Both the position numbers and the translations under genes were made by a program. Below the pieces are notes generated by a model. It did not search any database and was not told the DNA's origin. It was given only the letters and a program-made list of their open reading frames with translations. From Mesocentrotus franciscanus (lineage: Eukaryota > Echinodermata > Echinoidea > Camarodonta > Strongylocentrotidae): 64,000 nt of DNA. Of the stretch, positions 43,392 to 54,920 are shown piece after piece (the stretch's first letter is position 1; each line of letters starts with the position of its first letter). The stretch lies in the NCBI GenBank assembly GCA_037976565.1, contig CP137670.1:20243395-20307394 (forward strand), written 5' to 3'.

Positions 43392-43495
43392 TGTCTCAAT
43401 AAAAACAGTTCTAGAGCCCCACAAGGGAAATAATTGCTAGGACTTGATAGCTTATTATCAAACAGAGTCGTATCTGGAGTTGGGCTACTATCCAA
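42304..43495 (+). repeat. Direct duplication, copy 1 (about 1.19 kb)
   Basis: Matches 43993-45163 nearly base for base from TTTTTGTCTTTGCACTAGC to GGGCTACTATCCAA. It includes a CT microsatellite (about 42583-42650), the motif GCGCCATCTCTGGCGGC, an AATAAA (about 42971) and a TA microsatellite (about 43357-43388). ACATGGCTGCGTTTAACC near 43030 resembles a short first exon followed by GT, but no continuation was found. Ends are not TG...CA and no primer site follows, so these are not typical LTRs. Confidence 0.9.
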
Positions 43496-43992
43496 CATAT
43501 GGATTTTACCCATACACTTAAGCGTCAACCTCTTCAAACACACCGCGCACCGACGTGAAAAGCTTTTAAAATGTGCCAAATTCCCCCCTTTTCAACTACA
43601 TCTTTTGATCCGATCGGCCTAGTTCACCAACGGAAAAAAGCATTAGAAAATTTGACTTTTCTTCTTTATGGTGATGTAAAAATCACGATATTTTGTTGTT
43701 CCATCGCACCGTCATATTTTATTGATCATTTTTCATCAATTTGGTCAAAATTTCTGTGGTATAGAACTTTTTGACTGAACGCTCCTGGCTATATCTGGCG
43801 GTTTCTTGCCGGGAGAGGGCTATTTTTTACCAACGGAAAAAGATTCATGTCATTCAGTTCATTCTGAACATTTTGATATATAAATGATTCTCATTGGATG
43901 AAAAAAACCCGTCAAAAGATAAAACCAATCGGTACCTCCGTCTGATTTTGGGAACTTTCCGCATTCGATCGCTTTTTCTCCATTGATTAATA
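43496..43992. other. Unique spacer between the direct duplicates
   Basis: About 500 bases not shared with the copies. No domain or gene recognised. Confidence 0.5.
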
Positions 43993-45163
43993 CGTTTTTG
44001 TCTTTGCACTAGCTAGCTGCCCTTGCCATTGCCTTTGTCCTTGTTCTTGTCTTTGGCCGTGTTCTTGATCTTGTCTTTGTCCTTGTTCTTGTCTTTGCCA
44101 TTGTCCTTGACCTTATTTTCTTGACTTTCCGCCGTCCTGTTTGATGATATCGTGTCTCAAATTTCTATTTAGTTTTCAGCCTATACAAATAAGCAACTAC
44201 TACGTTTATAACATCTTGGAGTCGTCGGCCTCATCAATCTCTCAACCTTTACCATCTCTCTCTATGCCTTTCCATCATTCTTCCATCTCTTTCCATCTCT
44301 CTCTCTCCCTCTCTCTTTTTCTTTCTCTCTCTCTCTCTTTCCATCACTCTTTCATCCATCTCTCTCTCTTTACAGCACTCTTTAATCACTTTCCCTTACA
44401 CTTTGTGTTCGTTGATAGCGCCATCTCTGGCGGCTTGCAGCAAATGTAGGTAATATTTTCATGAAGATAAAAAAAACTAGGCCAGAATGGGCATTTGCAT
44501 ATCTTAAGGGCCAAACCGTGCTTTGTGGGAATAACAATTAAAGCTTCCAGCATTTCTTAAATGATTGCTTTGTGCCGTTGAACCCCACACACCCTCATAC
44601 AATACTTTTAAATCGATATTTCCTCCTACATGCTTAAATACGGTTCACAAATCAATAAAAGCGCGCCCGTTCTTTTACAACAATTAAGCTAGCCGTTCTT
44701 CATCTGACATCTAACATGGCTGCGTTTAACCTACGGTAGGCGATGGTAAGCATATATGTCTGTTGGGTTTAATTCTTTGTTAAGAATCTGCATTCATGTC
44801 GATACTCCAACTTTATATTTATTAGATGTATGATTTACACAGGGTTGCATTGGTTTAAATTTTTAGTCCGCTTGGTACTTTTTGTTTGTCTTATAGTCAA
44901 AGGTCTGAGAAAGAGTTGTTTTTCCTAAGTTCAAGTAGTAGGAAGAGCGCGTGGATTAGCTCAACTGCTTTAGTGTTTCAGCGTTAGTACCGTCCACATA
45001 GGGGGCTAATTTTCGTGCTCTGTTCTGCACTGTGCAGTACTCATACATATATATATATGCATGTCTCAATAAAAATAGATCTAGAGCCCCACAAGGGAAA
45101 TGACTGCTAGGACTTGATAGCTTATTATCAAACAGAGTCGTATCTTGAGTTGGGCTACTATCC
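43993..45163 (+). repeat. Direct duplication, copy 2 (about 1.17 kb)
   Basis: Second copy of 42304-43495. Differences are mostly microsatellite length (shorter CT and TA runs) and single-base changes, so the duplication is young. Confidence 0.9.
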
Positions 45164-45544
45164 AATTAAATTCTTTCTTTTAATTAGCTTATGATCTACG
45201 CTCAAGCGTTAGCCAGCAGAGTATTAACCTACGCTCAAGAGTCAAACTTTTCTTACTATCTTGTTTATAAAGCAGTGGTTAATAAGCGTAAGACAAAATC
45301 ATTATTATTATCACTCTCTATGATCGACTTTGACCTCCGAACGAGAGCTACTTCCGTTGACTTAACTCGATGCAGCCAAATCTACTAGCTATGGAGATTA
45401 TGACATCCCACTGCACCCTGTATGTGACCATGATATATGCTATTACATAATGTGTTTGTGTGTGTGTAAATTGGGCTTTTAGAGACGTGTATCAATCGGA
45501 TATGATTATTTTCGACTGGGGACCGACCTTGAATTAACGTCATC

Positions 45545-45660
45545 ATCCAAAAGACGTGACTAGCTCAGTTTCAAACCGGGGTCCGCCCGAGCCGGTTTGT
45601 AGGCGAAGACAGAGAGCTGACCCAATGAATGTACCGCTAGACCAACTCACATCTCAAAAT
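45545..45660 (-). mobile_element. tRNA-like SINE head, possible
   Basis: On the minus strand GTTGGTCTAGCGGTAC resembles an A box and GGACCCCGGTTTGAAAC a B box, but the interval between them is too long for a functional tRNA gene and no cloverleaf closes. Best read as a tRNA-derived SINE fragment. Confidence 0.4.
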
Positions 45661-45846
45661 ATGACATTATACAATCAATAGGCCCTATTCTTGGTCATGG
45701 CCCGAAGACTAGGTGGAATTGGAAATGTTCTTAACAGATTAATACAATTGAATCGTGACCTTTCTGTTTCCTTTGTGACTACTGTAAAACTCCAACTCGT
45801 TATCTCTGTAAAGATGTAGATATTATTGGGCGTTTAAGTCTGAAAG

Positions 45847-46500
45847 TTATTATTATTATTACCATTATTATTATTATTATTAGTAGTAGTAGTAGTAGTA
45901 GTAGTATGATTCCTCTTATCATTATCATTATCTTGATAATTACTGATCTATAATTATTATCATCTTTATTTCCATCATCATCATTATTTAAGTTATTACT
46001 ATTGTTACTATTGTTATTATTATTACTTCCATCATCATCATTATTTAAATTATTATCATTGTTATCATTATTATTGTTATTATCAATATTTATATTATCA
46101 TTATCTTTATCATCATCATCGTCAGTATTCATATATGTTTTATTATCATAGGTCTAAATATATATTGTATATCAATACTGCTATTGATATGTACTTTTTT
46201 TAAATAGAGAACCAAGATGCGAAGCAGTCCTGAAACAAATCTTGATATCCTGAATTAACATGTTTGAATAAATAAAATAAATGAACAAATAGGAGGAAAA
46301 AATGAATGAAATAAATGAAAGAATAATAAATAAATACAAAATTGAAATAAATGAACATAAATAGAAAACGAATAAATAAATTTAAAAAAATAAAAAAGGA
46401 GATAAATAAATGCATAAAATGCATAAATAAATAAAATGAATAATTACACAAATACCAAAATATATAAATGAACAAACAACACAAATAAATAAATATTTTA
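45847..46500. repeat. Trinucleotide and tetranucleotide microsatellites
   Basis: TTA/ATC/TAG-type trinucleotide runs at about 45847-46130 (including a TAG run at 45881-45905), then AAAT/AAATG-rich DNA at about 46260-46500. Apparent Asn-rich and Phe/Ile-rich frames are composition artefacts. Confidence 0.85.
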
Positions 46501-47032
46501 TCTATTATTTACATCTCTCCAGGATTGGAACAAAGCGAATACCATACCGGACTGTACCTCATCGAACACTGATATAATCATCCATGATCTGACATTCATG
46601 TTATCTGTAGGACACTGACTCCTCCAAGATTGTTGCAAGGTGAGTCATGACCGAAATGATAATGGACGACGATCGCAAAGACTTTAAAAGAATCAACTAG
46701 AGGCCAATTTCAATACTGTATTGTTTTCCCTATAGAACATGATAGAAATCGTGTTCGGCTTACGTAATATGTCAGTGTCATTTCAATAGTTGACGCACGG
46801 GGCAACAATCAGTGCCTTGTGTTTCGTTGTCGAAAGTCTTTACGATTGAGTTATTGGTGAATTTATCGTTTTTATCTATTCACCAGCTTGGTTATAGGTT
46901 GGTATCCTGATCCTTTGAACGCGATCGCGGAGACTTTCGACAAATCAACTTAAGTCATTTTCTCTATTCTTGATCACCACCGTTTTAATCACGATGACAA
47001 GTTGCATAATCCAACACGATTTCTGTATATAA
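46501..47032. other. Fragments of a GCAAAGACTTT inverted-repeat family
   Basis: GATCGCAAAGACTTT near 46671 and GTCGAAAGTCTTTACGATTG near 46828 face each other like the termini at 56541-56671 and 57171-57336. A further half-site lies near 47648. No gene. Confidence 0.5.
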
Positions 47033-47190
47033 TAATAATGGTGGTGGCTTCTTATATAGCGCACATGTCCGTCACGTCGTGACGTCCCTGGCGCTGCCCC
47101 GATTATTACTCTGGCTTTAGCAAGGCGGCCATTAAGGCGCTCTTGTGTTTCAAGGGATTAATTCCTGCCAGGTACCCATTTACAACACAA
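47033..47190 (-). mobile_element. SINE body and tail fragment, reversed
   Basis: Reverse complement of the SINE body: TTCAAGGGATTAATTCCTGCCAGGTACCCATTT at its right side, and the GCGCT/ATAATAAT tail at its left. Confidence 0.7.
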
Positions 47191-47208
47191 TAGGGTGATA
47201 AAATTACA

Positions 47209-47446
47209 ATAGACCATTTTCGAAATGTATTCAAATAATATTGAATGCATAAATCTCTGGGCAAGTTCAATGATACATATTATTTCATTCACCTGCTATG
47301 AATAATTTAATAGTCAGAATGCGCATTGCACACGTTGAGTGTTGCTAGGTAGGACAAACATGGCTTAATTGTCCTACCTCAGAACACGTGATGTATGAAA
47401 TTCGCAATCTGACTATTGAAATACAAATATTCGTAACATCAAGCGG
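47209..47446. mobile_element. MITE fragment of the ATAGGCCAGTTTCG family
   Basis: Starts ATAGACCATTTTCG and shares its interior (AATAGTCAG.., ATTGAAATACAAATATTCGTAACA) with the full copy at 50287-50530. The right terminal repeat is missing. Confidence 0.65.
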
Positions 47447-48989
47447 GACTGCACTACTTGTAGCTACTTGCGCCCTCTATATAGCAAACAATGCCTCTTT
47501 TTCTTATGTTAATTGAGAGCTGATTTGATGGGAGGTCTAATCTCTCCTGGCCAAACTAGTGCAGACAGGCTTTAAATTACCTCTAAATTAAACTTAAATT
47601 TGATTACATATCAAAAATGCCCTATTGGCGTGATTTCTTGAAAGTCTTTGCGACCGCAAGGGTCTGTATCAGGTTATTTTAAGAATCTAAAGCAACAGTC
47701 ACGTTGATGGGGTAAAATTAGAATTCATTTCTGACTAACCGTTTTTACTTGATCACATAAACTAAATATTTGATCAATGAAATACATTTCATAATGCTGC
47801 TTACATTTCAAAGCATCTCTCATATGGGCATAGTTTATAAATCAATTCCTCTTGCCCTCCTTGCTTATTTCTTGTTTGCAAGTCGCTCTCCCCCAACTTA
47901 ATTATAAACCTATTCCAAATTATATACTTCAAGCACGTCAAGCTTCTGCCTTTAAAATCGCATTAGTACTTATATGGATCTCGTTTGTTACCTGTATTTC
48001 CTATACATTTTCTAATCAGGTACTGTACTAGTTATTTGTTATCAAGTTTACGTGCCACATGGAAATGTATATTCTAAAACGATGTCAATACTAGTATATT
48101 CAAATTCATATTTAAATACCCTTATACTTGAAAGAAAATAAGAATCAAAGAAAATCCATTGGAGGCGCGTGATTATCCTTACACGTTGGAATAATATCTT
48201 TAAAGAATTGTTTTAGGTGTCGTCTTGCGCCAATGCCTCCGTTTCTCATTGAATTAAGGGCATGGAAAACGGTTGTATGACGCTAGTCAACTGCCTGGGC
48301 GGTTCTCTATTCCGTACGTCTTAGCGACGTTCGCGCCCGCTCACACACTGGCTATAATGTACAACAGAATTACGCACGAATGACACACCCTTTCGGGTAG
48401 GTGAATTCGTGTGGAATGGTGAATTCGTTAGGTGTGTGCCCGAACGCGCTCAAAGATAAAATATTAAAAACGACCAAAATCTGGTCTAGTGTGACATAAT
48501 ATGACCTGGCGACAACTGCTCCACGGTTAACCTGATCTACACCAACCACTGCTAACCGAGTTCGAGACTTCAACCTAAACCAAATACTAGACCTTACCAA
48601 TCCCAACCATCCTAAACCTTAACCTAATCACAATCCTAACCCTAACCCTAAACCTTTGATGAAGTTTATGCAGGATTAAATGTCGCAGGAGCAAAAGTCG
48701 AACCACATAAAACATTCATTAAAATCTCTCTCTCTCTCTCTCACACTCTGTCTTATTCAGATGCTGAAGTTCTTTTCGAAGACATGCTGAGTAAGCTGTT
48801 ACTGGAACCATTGTTATACGATTTCAGATGCTGACTCTGCATCTATGAGGACGTTGATGATATATTGTTTGGCATTCGTGGGAGCAGGTGTTGTCCAGAT
48901 TCAGTAAGATAGCCATCATATTCTCAAAGACTGATCAGACCGATCGGAGAAGATTTTATTATATCTATCCAGAAGGATTTTTGTTTCAG
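47447..48989. other. No gene; short telomere-like run
   Basis: CCTAACCCTAACCCTAAACC at 48635-48654 is a short TTAGGG-type tract on the opposite strand, flanked by degenerate versions. A CT microsatellite lies at 48725-48740. A possible splice acceptor (TTTTTGTTTCAG at 48978-48989) precedes the sulfotransferase leader. Confidence 0.45.
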
Positions 48990-49128
48990 TTTTGAGATTG
49001 TTGAAATATCAGGCTTGTAATCCCAACCCCCGTGCAAGCAGTACCGCACATATTTGAATGACAAGGAAGCGGTCGAACCGTGGTGTGAGCAGTTTTAAGC
49101 GGGCATTCTTTCAAGATTTCCAAGTACT

Positions 49129-50220
49129 ATGAGAAGAGCTCGGAGGAACACCCTTGTCACAATTAGTTGTTTCCTCACCATGATGCTTCTTATCATAATC
49201 CTGCATAACCCTGCCAAAGAGGACGACTGGAGAGGCCATGATGAAGACAGCTTTGCTTCGCTCAGGTTCCTATCGCCTTTCCTCGGGAGGCGAAATCATC
49301 AAGGATTGTCCAAGGACAACCAAACCACCTGTTACAGGTTTCTAAGATACCACCCTGAAGAACTACTGCCTGAAGCTGACCTTGGCGCCAGGAACTGCAA
49401 GAAGCGAATGCCACATGCGCTTGTCATTGGTGTAAAGAAGGGCGGGACAACCGCCATGGCTAGGTATCTGGGACTACACCCCAAGGTTTCGTTCTCACGC
49501 TCTGTCCAACCTGGTCCGGACATCACTGATGCAACAATGGCCGAATGGAGGGAGACTTTCCGCATGACATCCTCCATGCAAATGCCTGTCACGGGATACC
49601 CAGGTCTCTTTAACGATATGCAGCCACAGTTGTTGCTGATGTTGCGAAACCATCTGCCGGCTGATATCAAACTGATTTTGATGCTCCGCGATCCCGTACA
49701 ACGCCTTGTGTCTGATTTCGTGCATACGTCAACCATCGTTGATCGCTATCATGGGGAAGAGCGAAAAAAGTTCGAAGAACTCGAGGGTTTTAAGGGCACT
49801 CTGCACGCTACCGTATTGGACGAACTTGGCCACGTGAACCCTTTCGCATCCATCGTTCGTCTTGGATTGTATGTCATAGATTTACGATCCTTGTACCAGC
49901 AAATACCCAAGGAACGGGTTCTGATCATAGACGGTAACGCCTTCAGCAAAGACCCCTTTCCAATTTTGGTCAAAGTGGAACGCTTTTTGGAGCTGCCGCC
50001 ATTTTTCAAAAGAACTCACTTTAAGTATAACGAAAAGAAACATTTTTATTGTGCAAATATTGAGAGCAGACCCGATGTGAATTGTCTCAACTCGCAGAAG
50101 GGTAGAAAACACCCCGAGATTGCCGATGGCCTTGTCCAAAAGCTATACGATTTCTATCGCCGGCACAATCGGGAACTGAGAAAGGAATTTGGCTTGAAAT
50201 TTTCTTGGATTGACCTGTAA
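49129..50220 (+). CDS. Heparan-sulfate 3-O-sulfotransferase-like enzyme
   Basis: 363 residues in one exon, with a short basic N-tail and a single hydrophobic anchor at 8-26, the layout of a type II Golgi membrane enzyme. The PAPS 5'-phosphosulfate loop is GVKKGGTT (101-108). The 3'-phosphate site is LRDPVQRLVSDF (186-197). A Cys pair at 308 and 319 and the following KGRKHPEI (324-331) match the C-terminal signature of HS3ST enzymes, as does the FSWIDL end. By family it would transfer sulfate from PAPS to the 3-OH of glucosamine in heparan sulfate. Odd: the segment after the first loop (residues 118-165) lacks the acidic EVHFFD-type catalytic block and the VEKTPAY-type motif normally found there, so activity or acceptor may differ. 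It is convergent with the sulfotransferase at 57364-58455. The leader may begin at 48990 after a splice acceptor. Confidence 0.85.
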   Translation: MRRARRNTLVTISCFLTMMLLIIILHNPAKEDDWRGHDEDSFASLRFLSPFLGRRNHQGLSKDNQTTCYRFLRYHPEELLPEADLGARNCKKRMPHALVIGVKKGGTTAMARYLGLHPKVSFSRSVQPGPDITDATMAEWRETFRMTSSMQMPVTGYPGLFNDMQPQLLLMLRNHLPADIKLILMLRDPVQRLVSDFVHTSTIVDRYHGEERKKFEELEGFKGTLHATVLDELGHVNPFASIVRLGLYVIDLRSLYQQIPKERVLIIDGNAFSKDPFPILVKVERFLELPPFFKRTHFKYNEKKHFYCANIESRPDVNCLNSQKGRKHPEIADGLVQKLYDFYRRHNRELRKEFGLKFSWIDL

Positions 50221-50286
50221 TAATTTACTATCCCAACACACCAACGAGATCGACGGTGATCCGACAATTTTATTGCTCCATCGAAA

Positions 50287-50530
50287 ATAGGCCAGTTTCG
50301 TAATGGAATCAAATGTAATGCATACGTCTTTGTGAAGTGCCTTGATAAGAATTATTTAATTCGCCTGTTACAAATATTTGTATTCCAATAGTCAGTAAGC
50401 AAATTGTAAATGCCACATGCTGCTACCTAGCAACAACTAATGTATGCTATTCGCATTCTGAATATTGAAATACAATTATTCGTAACAGGTGAATGAAACA
50501 ATTCGCATCAAGGAAACGAAACTGGCCTAT
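50287..50530. mobile_element. MITE, ATAGGCCAGTTTCG termini
   Basis: Perfect 14-base inverted ends (50287-50300 and 50517-50530) with TA at the edges. Inside is a second imperfect palindrome around ATTGAAATACAATTATTCG. It lies 66 bases past the sulfotransferase stop, so it may be within that gene's 3' UTR. Confidence 0.85.
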
Positions 50531-51677
50531 TGCTCCGGACTTTATTTCGTCAAAGCTGTAGAGCAGGGCTTCTCAAAGTCTGGACAGCGGGGCATGTCAC
50601 CCGGGTGGTTCTTTTTTTTTTTTTTGGGGGGTAACCTTAAAAGGGCCTGGGGCAAAATCCACACCGGTCCCCTATATTTTGATACCAAATTTATGTAATT
50701 TCGACCAATTGGTAGCATGGGTACTGCGTAGCGTCAAAAATCGCCGCGTGCACGCGGCCAAAATGAACATTTATCCATAAATTATGTTTTGTAAACAATG
50801 TAGAATCGTCACTTCGCAGATATGTAAATAGCTTATTAGTAAAAAATTAAGAAACCATTTGAGACATACATATGAAATTCCAAGGACTTATTCTATCAGT
50901 TTTAGTTTAAAAAATTATGGGCATTCCATGGCCGAGATTCCGAGGGCATCTCCCCCTCCTCGGCTGATAGAGTACCAAAATAACCCGGCCTTTTGGGGTC
51001 AAATTGTAACAATCCACTTAGATCAGATATAGACCTAAAGTTTAAAACAAGGCTCATTCTCTTCAGTATATAAGTTCCAGTAATGCCTTCGTCTTGCAAT
51101 CACTCCATTTGTGCCAAGGTTTACCGGTTTAAGCTGCAGCTTACTGCCGGAAAACAGTGCAATTTTCCCACTGAGATAAGCTACATGGCATGCTTACCAC
51201 TTTTGACTGTATTAACTCTTGAAATTAAAGTACGTGTAAATATACTTATCAATAATATTTAAAAAGTCATATCAATGGAAATAATTGATTAAGTAAACTA
51301 AATTTGCACATTGTTTAGGACATTTCAGGTTTGATAGGAATCATAGCTGAACCGTCAGGAAAAAGTTTGAGAACCCCTGGGGTTGAGTAAGGGGGAAGGG
51401 GTGCAAATGGGTTATGGGTTAGGTTCAAGGTTCGGGTTAGAGTTACCAAGAGTATTTGATCAAGGGTTGATGAAGTTATGAAGTTGAGGATTATAGGTAT
51501 AAGGCGCAATGTGTCATGTCGATCGGTTGTTTTCAGTCTCGATTCGGTCTCGTTGGTATATGACGGAAGTATTGCCATCTAACAATTTCGTTAAACCATT
51601 TTGTTCTATTTTTGTTTGAAGTATACGCAATGGGAAAGTTAAGGGAGTGACCAATCATTATTCTCCCGATCATCCAC
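50531..51677. other. No gene recognised
   Basis: Contains a T/G-run at 50610-50629 and degenerate GGGTTAG/GGGTTCAAG-like sequence near 51410-51440. Nothing else identified. Confidence 0.4.
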
Positions 51678-51980
51678 CAGGGGGTGTTTCACAAAGACTA
51701 AGATTGACTTTAAGTTGGACTTAAGTATGGCGGGCCGGCGGGCCATTCATGCCATTGGTTGCTATCCCCATTGGTCTCTAAATTATAATCTTTAGATAAT
51801 ATTTTTTCCTTCAATAATGAACTATCAAAAAAATGTAAGCTCTGTAGATTTGAGACCACGATTTGTACGTCCCTTGAAAGACAAATGCAAGTAAATGGTA
51901 AGAGCAAACAGTGGCATGAACGGCCTGTTATACTTAAGTCCAACTTAAAGTCGATCTTAGTCTTTGTGAAACACCCCCTG
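51678..51980. mobile_element. MITE with long inverted ends, CAGGGGGTGTTTCACAAAG
   Basis: The left arm runs CAGGGGGTGTTTCACAAAG then TTGGACTTAAGTAT; the right arm is its reverse complement for over 50 bases with few mismatches, ending CACCCCCTG. A second, diverged copy is at 62206-62499. Non-coding. Confidence 0.88.
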
Positions 51981-52193
51981 TGCTGCGAAAAGAGCGTTGT
52001 CGATTGAGGTGTTGCATATCACGGGGGTTGTGAGACGTGACCACCCTCCCCACACCCCCCCCCCAAGGATGGCAACGGATATTGGCACTTGCACTGTTGA
52101 GCAAATGTACACTCTTCAAATTGAGAATAATAAAATTAGCCATACATTCAGCATGTATAAAAGAATGGTTCCGCGAGAGAAAATGTCTGTACT

Positions 52194-52352
52194 GGGGGGC
52201 GTTTCATGAAACAATTAGTCGGTGGTTTTCACCGACTAATATCATTTTCACCGACAATTTTATTGTCACCGACTATTTTCCAGGCCTCTGATTGGTCAAA
52301 TTTAGTCGGCGCCGACAGTTGTCGGTGGACAAATGTTGATGAAATGCCCCCC
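52194..52352. mobile_element. Short palindromic MITE, GGGGGGCGTTTCAT ends
   Basis: Ends GGGGGGCGTTTCAT and ATGAAATGCCCCCC are inverted repeats with one mismatch. The interior repeats CACCGACTAAT / ACCGACAATTTT motifs in both orientations. 159 bases, no coding. Confidence 0.8.
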
Positions 52353-53402
52353 TGGTCTATGGGATTTCTTCTTGCAACGTTTTCACCGATAACTGAAATA
52401 AGGATCAATTTCATATATAGTACCGTTGCGTTCGCTGGTGCCTTCATCTACAAGGAAAGCGAATATAAATGCTTTGATTGTTTACGCGCGCTGTATCTAT
52501 GTATTTGGTTAATCTACTTTTTCGTTCGCGTTGATCTGATCATGTGAAAATTATACAGTTGTGAAAATTCCCAGGTGTGAACATTAGTGAACGTAAAATC
52601 GTTTCAAGATTTCCTCTTGCAAAAATATTTCTATGGTAGTTAGGAAAACAATGTGTAACAATAAAAGGTTATCATTAGTCCATGGTTGAGTAAGCGTCTG
52701 TAATGAAGTTTTATTTTCATATTTAAAAAATCGCAAAAAGTAATATTATCATTGCAGTTTACTGAGTATTACAAAATTTCAAAATGCACTGTTTTACAAT
52801 TGCAAATAATGCATTTGACCACATGTGCCATTTACAAATAAAAATGGATGGAATATCAAAAAGCATTGTTTCATAATCAATGCATTCAGTCATGTGCTGT
52901 TTCACAACAATGTACAGGCACGCACAATGTCTTATGACTTTTGAATTGGGCCATTTTTTGTTTAATATGTGCTCATTCAGCCATACAGTGATGGATATCT
53001 CTGATTTTCACACAAAATGTACCTAACGACTCTACCAATATTGTGGTAAGATGACATTGTGATACATTTTAAGGGTTTCGAAATTATGATCGAGCACTTC
53101 GTCAGGGGGGTAGTTAGTAGTTACTTATTGTGTTCTGTATGTATGTGTAAATTTAGTGTTGCCACCTTCAAACAGATTGGCTCATTTAAATCATTTTTCT
53201 TTTAGGCAAATTTCAATTAAAAAAACCTTGAAAATACAAAACAAATATCTGATATATTTTGTTCACTATTTATGTCTATTTTACTCCTTTTTGTTAGGGA
53301 GGGAGGGGGGGAATGCGCTACTTTTACTAGTATAGACGGCATCAAATCACCTTAAAAAAAATGGATTTATTATTGTACATGTATTAGGTGCACACGATCT
53401 GG
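52353..53402. other. No gene recognised
   Basis: AT-rich, with no element borders or domains identified. Confidence 0.4.
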
Positions 53403-53697
53403 AAGCATCATGGCGTAGTGGTTCTGACTCACGCCTTTCAATCATAAGGTCGTGAGTTCGAATCCCACTCCAGGACATTGATTTCCTTCAGCAAGAAATT
53501 CATCCACATTGTGATGCACTCCACCCAGGTGAAGTAAATGGGGACCTGGTAGGAACTTATTCCTTGAAACGCATAGCGCGTTGCAACTGCTCTGCTAAAG
53601 CCATGCAGGGTAATTATGCTGCATTATTGCAGAGCGCTTAGAGACTTCCAACAAAGTAAGTGTTAGGCGCTATTTAAGCACATATCATTATTATAGA
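53403..53697 (+). mobile_element. tRNA-derived SINE, full-length
   Basis: The head has an A box (TGGCGTAGTGGTTCTG at 53411-53426) and a B box (GTGAGTTCGAATCCCAC at 53452-53468), the internal RNA polymerase III promoter of tRNA-derived SINEs. The body contains GGACCTGGTAGGAACTTATTCCTTGAAA, and it ends in a CATTATTATA-type tail. Body fragments recur at 18735-18903 and 47033-47190. It is not a functional tRNA gene, since it lacks a proper acceptor stem. Confidence 0.85.
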
Positions 53698-53735
53698 TCG
53701 ATCATTGGTAAGATCTGAATTTAAGGTGGCTATAT

Positions 53736-54760
53736 ATGCAACCATCTGTTCGCTTTCTTCTGACAGTTCATTCCCTCCACAAGAGCAACTTAGACGAACT
53801 TGACCTTCTATCTAGACGTTTCTTCAAAAAGTGGCTGGGAATCCCATCCCGTGGGGCAAATGTTGCCTTAGTACATATGACCCAAGGAATGAATATACCA
53901 CAGATGTCCGATATATATTGGCAGAGTCACACCTTAGCACTTACAAGATCTAGAGTCAAAGGGGACTCCGTGGTGAACCACGCACTTGATTGTACTCTCG
54001 AAAGAGAATCACGATGGTCACAGAAGACCTCGTCTATTGTTCAATGTCAACTAAATCTTAATAGAGTAGAGGATAAGGTAGAAGTTAATAATAGTTCATG
54101 GAAGATGGTGAAGAAGAGTGTCAAAAACGTGTTACAAGATGATGCATCAACGTACTGGGAAAAATCCGTTGAACCATTGCTTTGCCAAGGCCAGTTTGTG
54201 AAACTACTGACCCTTGAAGATGAAAACCTCACATGGAAATCCATAATGTACGAATTACCCAAGAGGGTATTAAGCTTCGTAACTAACTCATGTATTGACT
54301 CTTTGCCATCATACGCAAATCTTTACAGGTGGGGGAAAAGTGCCCTTTTTGTCCACTTACAACAGCCACCCTTCACCACATTCTAGCAAACTGTTCAACA
54401 TTTCTTGAACGATCGAATGGAGGCACAATAATATTCTTAGGTATATTGATCAAACTGTGAAAGAGTCCCTCCTCACGCAACAAGTTTATGCACGATATTC
54501 ATCGGGTTTCACCGTTGCGGGCGGAACCATCCCATCACATTTTGGTAACTTCTCAACGCCCAGATCTCGTAGTTATTTGGGAATCAATGAAACAAATGCT
54601 ATTGATCGAATTAACAGTGCCCTTTGAGACAAATACCAATGATGCTCACAATAGAAAGCTTGACCGGTACAAAGAACTTGTGGCCGAAGTAAGAAAATGG
54701 TTACAGGGTGACATACCATGCTATCGAGATAGGAGCAAGGGGGCAAATAAATAGGGACAA
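53736..54760 (+). pseudogene. LINE C-terminal region with restriction-like endonuclease motifs
   Basis: Starts with a long open stretch (to about 54310) resembling the region after the RT in non-LTR elements (RRFFKKWLGIPSRG, ALTRSRVKGDSVVNHALD). Across three frame changes the hallmark order of R2-superfamily endonucleases appears: a zinc knuckle CX2CX7HX4C at 54341-54393, RHN at 54421-54429, then RPD at 54557-54565 followed by an IELTVPFE segment and a Lys/Tyr-rich stretch. This order (CCHC, RHN, PD..., ExK-like) identifies a restriction-like endonuclease LINE. The frame path 3-2-1-2 shows this copy is inactive. The RT itself is absent upstream, where a SINE sits. Confidence 0.78.
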
Positions 54761-54920
54761 CACAAACCGGCTAAAGGGGGTACTCAGGAAATGTTCAGTC
54801 CCTCTTCGCCAGAAAAGTTTCTTTCAGAAAATAAGTAGGCACGCAGTTGTGTCATCCTTTGCCATATTCTATGCAAGAAAAGAATCACAGTGGAAGGATG
54901 TGAAATACCTTGACCTTTAA

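Noticed and set aside
42304..45163. A second LTR retrotransposon with 1.2-kb LTRs
   Set aside because: Ends are not TG...CA, no primer site or polypurine tract is seen and the 0.5-kb spacer encodes nothing.
45800..46484. Asn/Asp-rich and Phe/Ile-rich frames on the minus strand
   Set aside because: They translate trinucleotide and tetranucleotide microsatellites.
48635..48654. An internal telomere or chromosome end
   Set aside because: Only about three TTAGGG-type units; too short, and ordinary sequence lies on both sides.
53403..53475. A tRNA gene, because A and B boxes are present
   Set aside because: No acceptor-stem pairing and it continues directly into a SINE body shared with two other loci.
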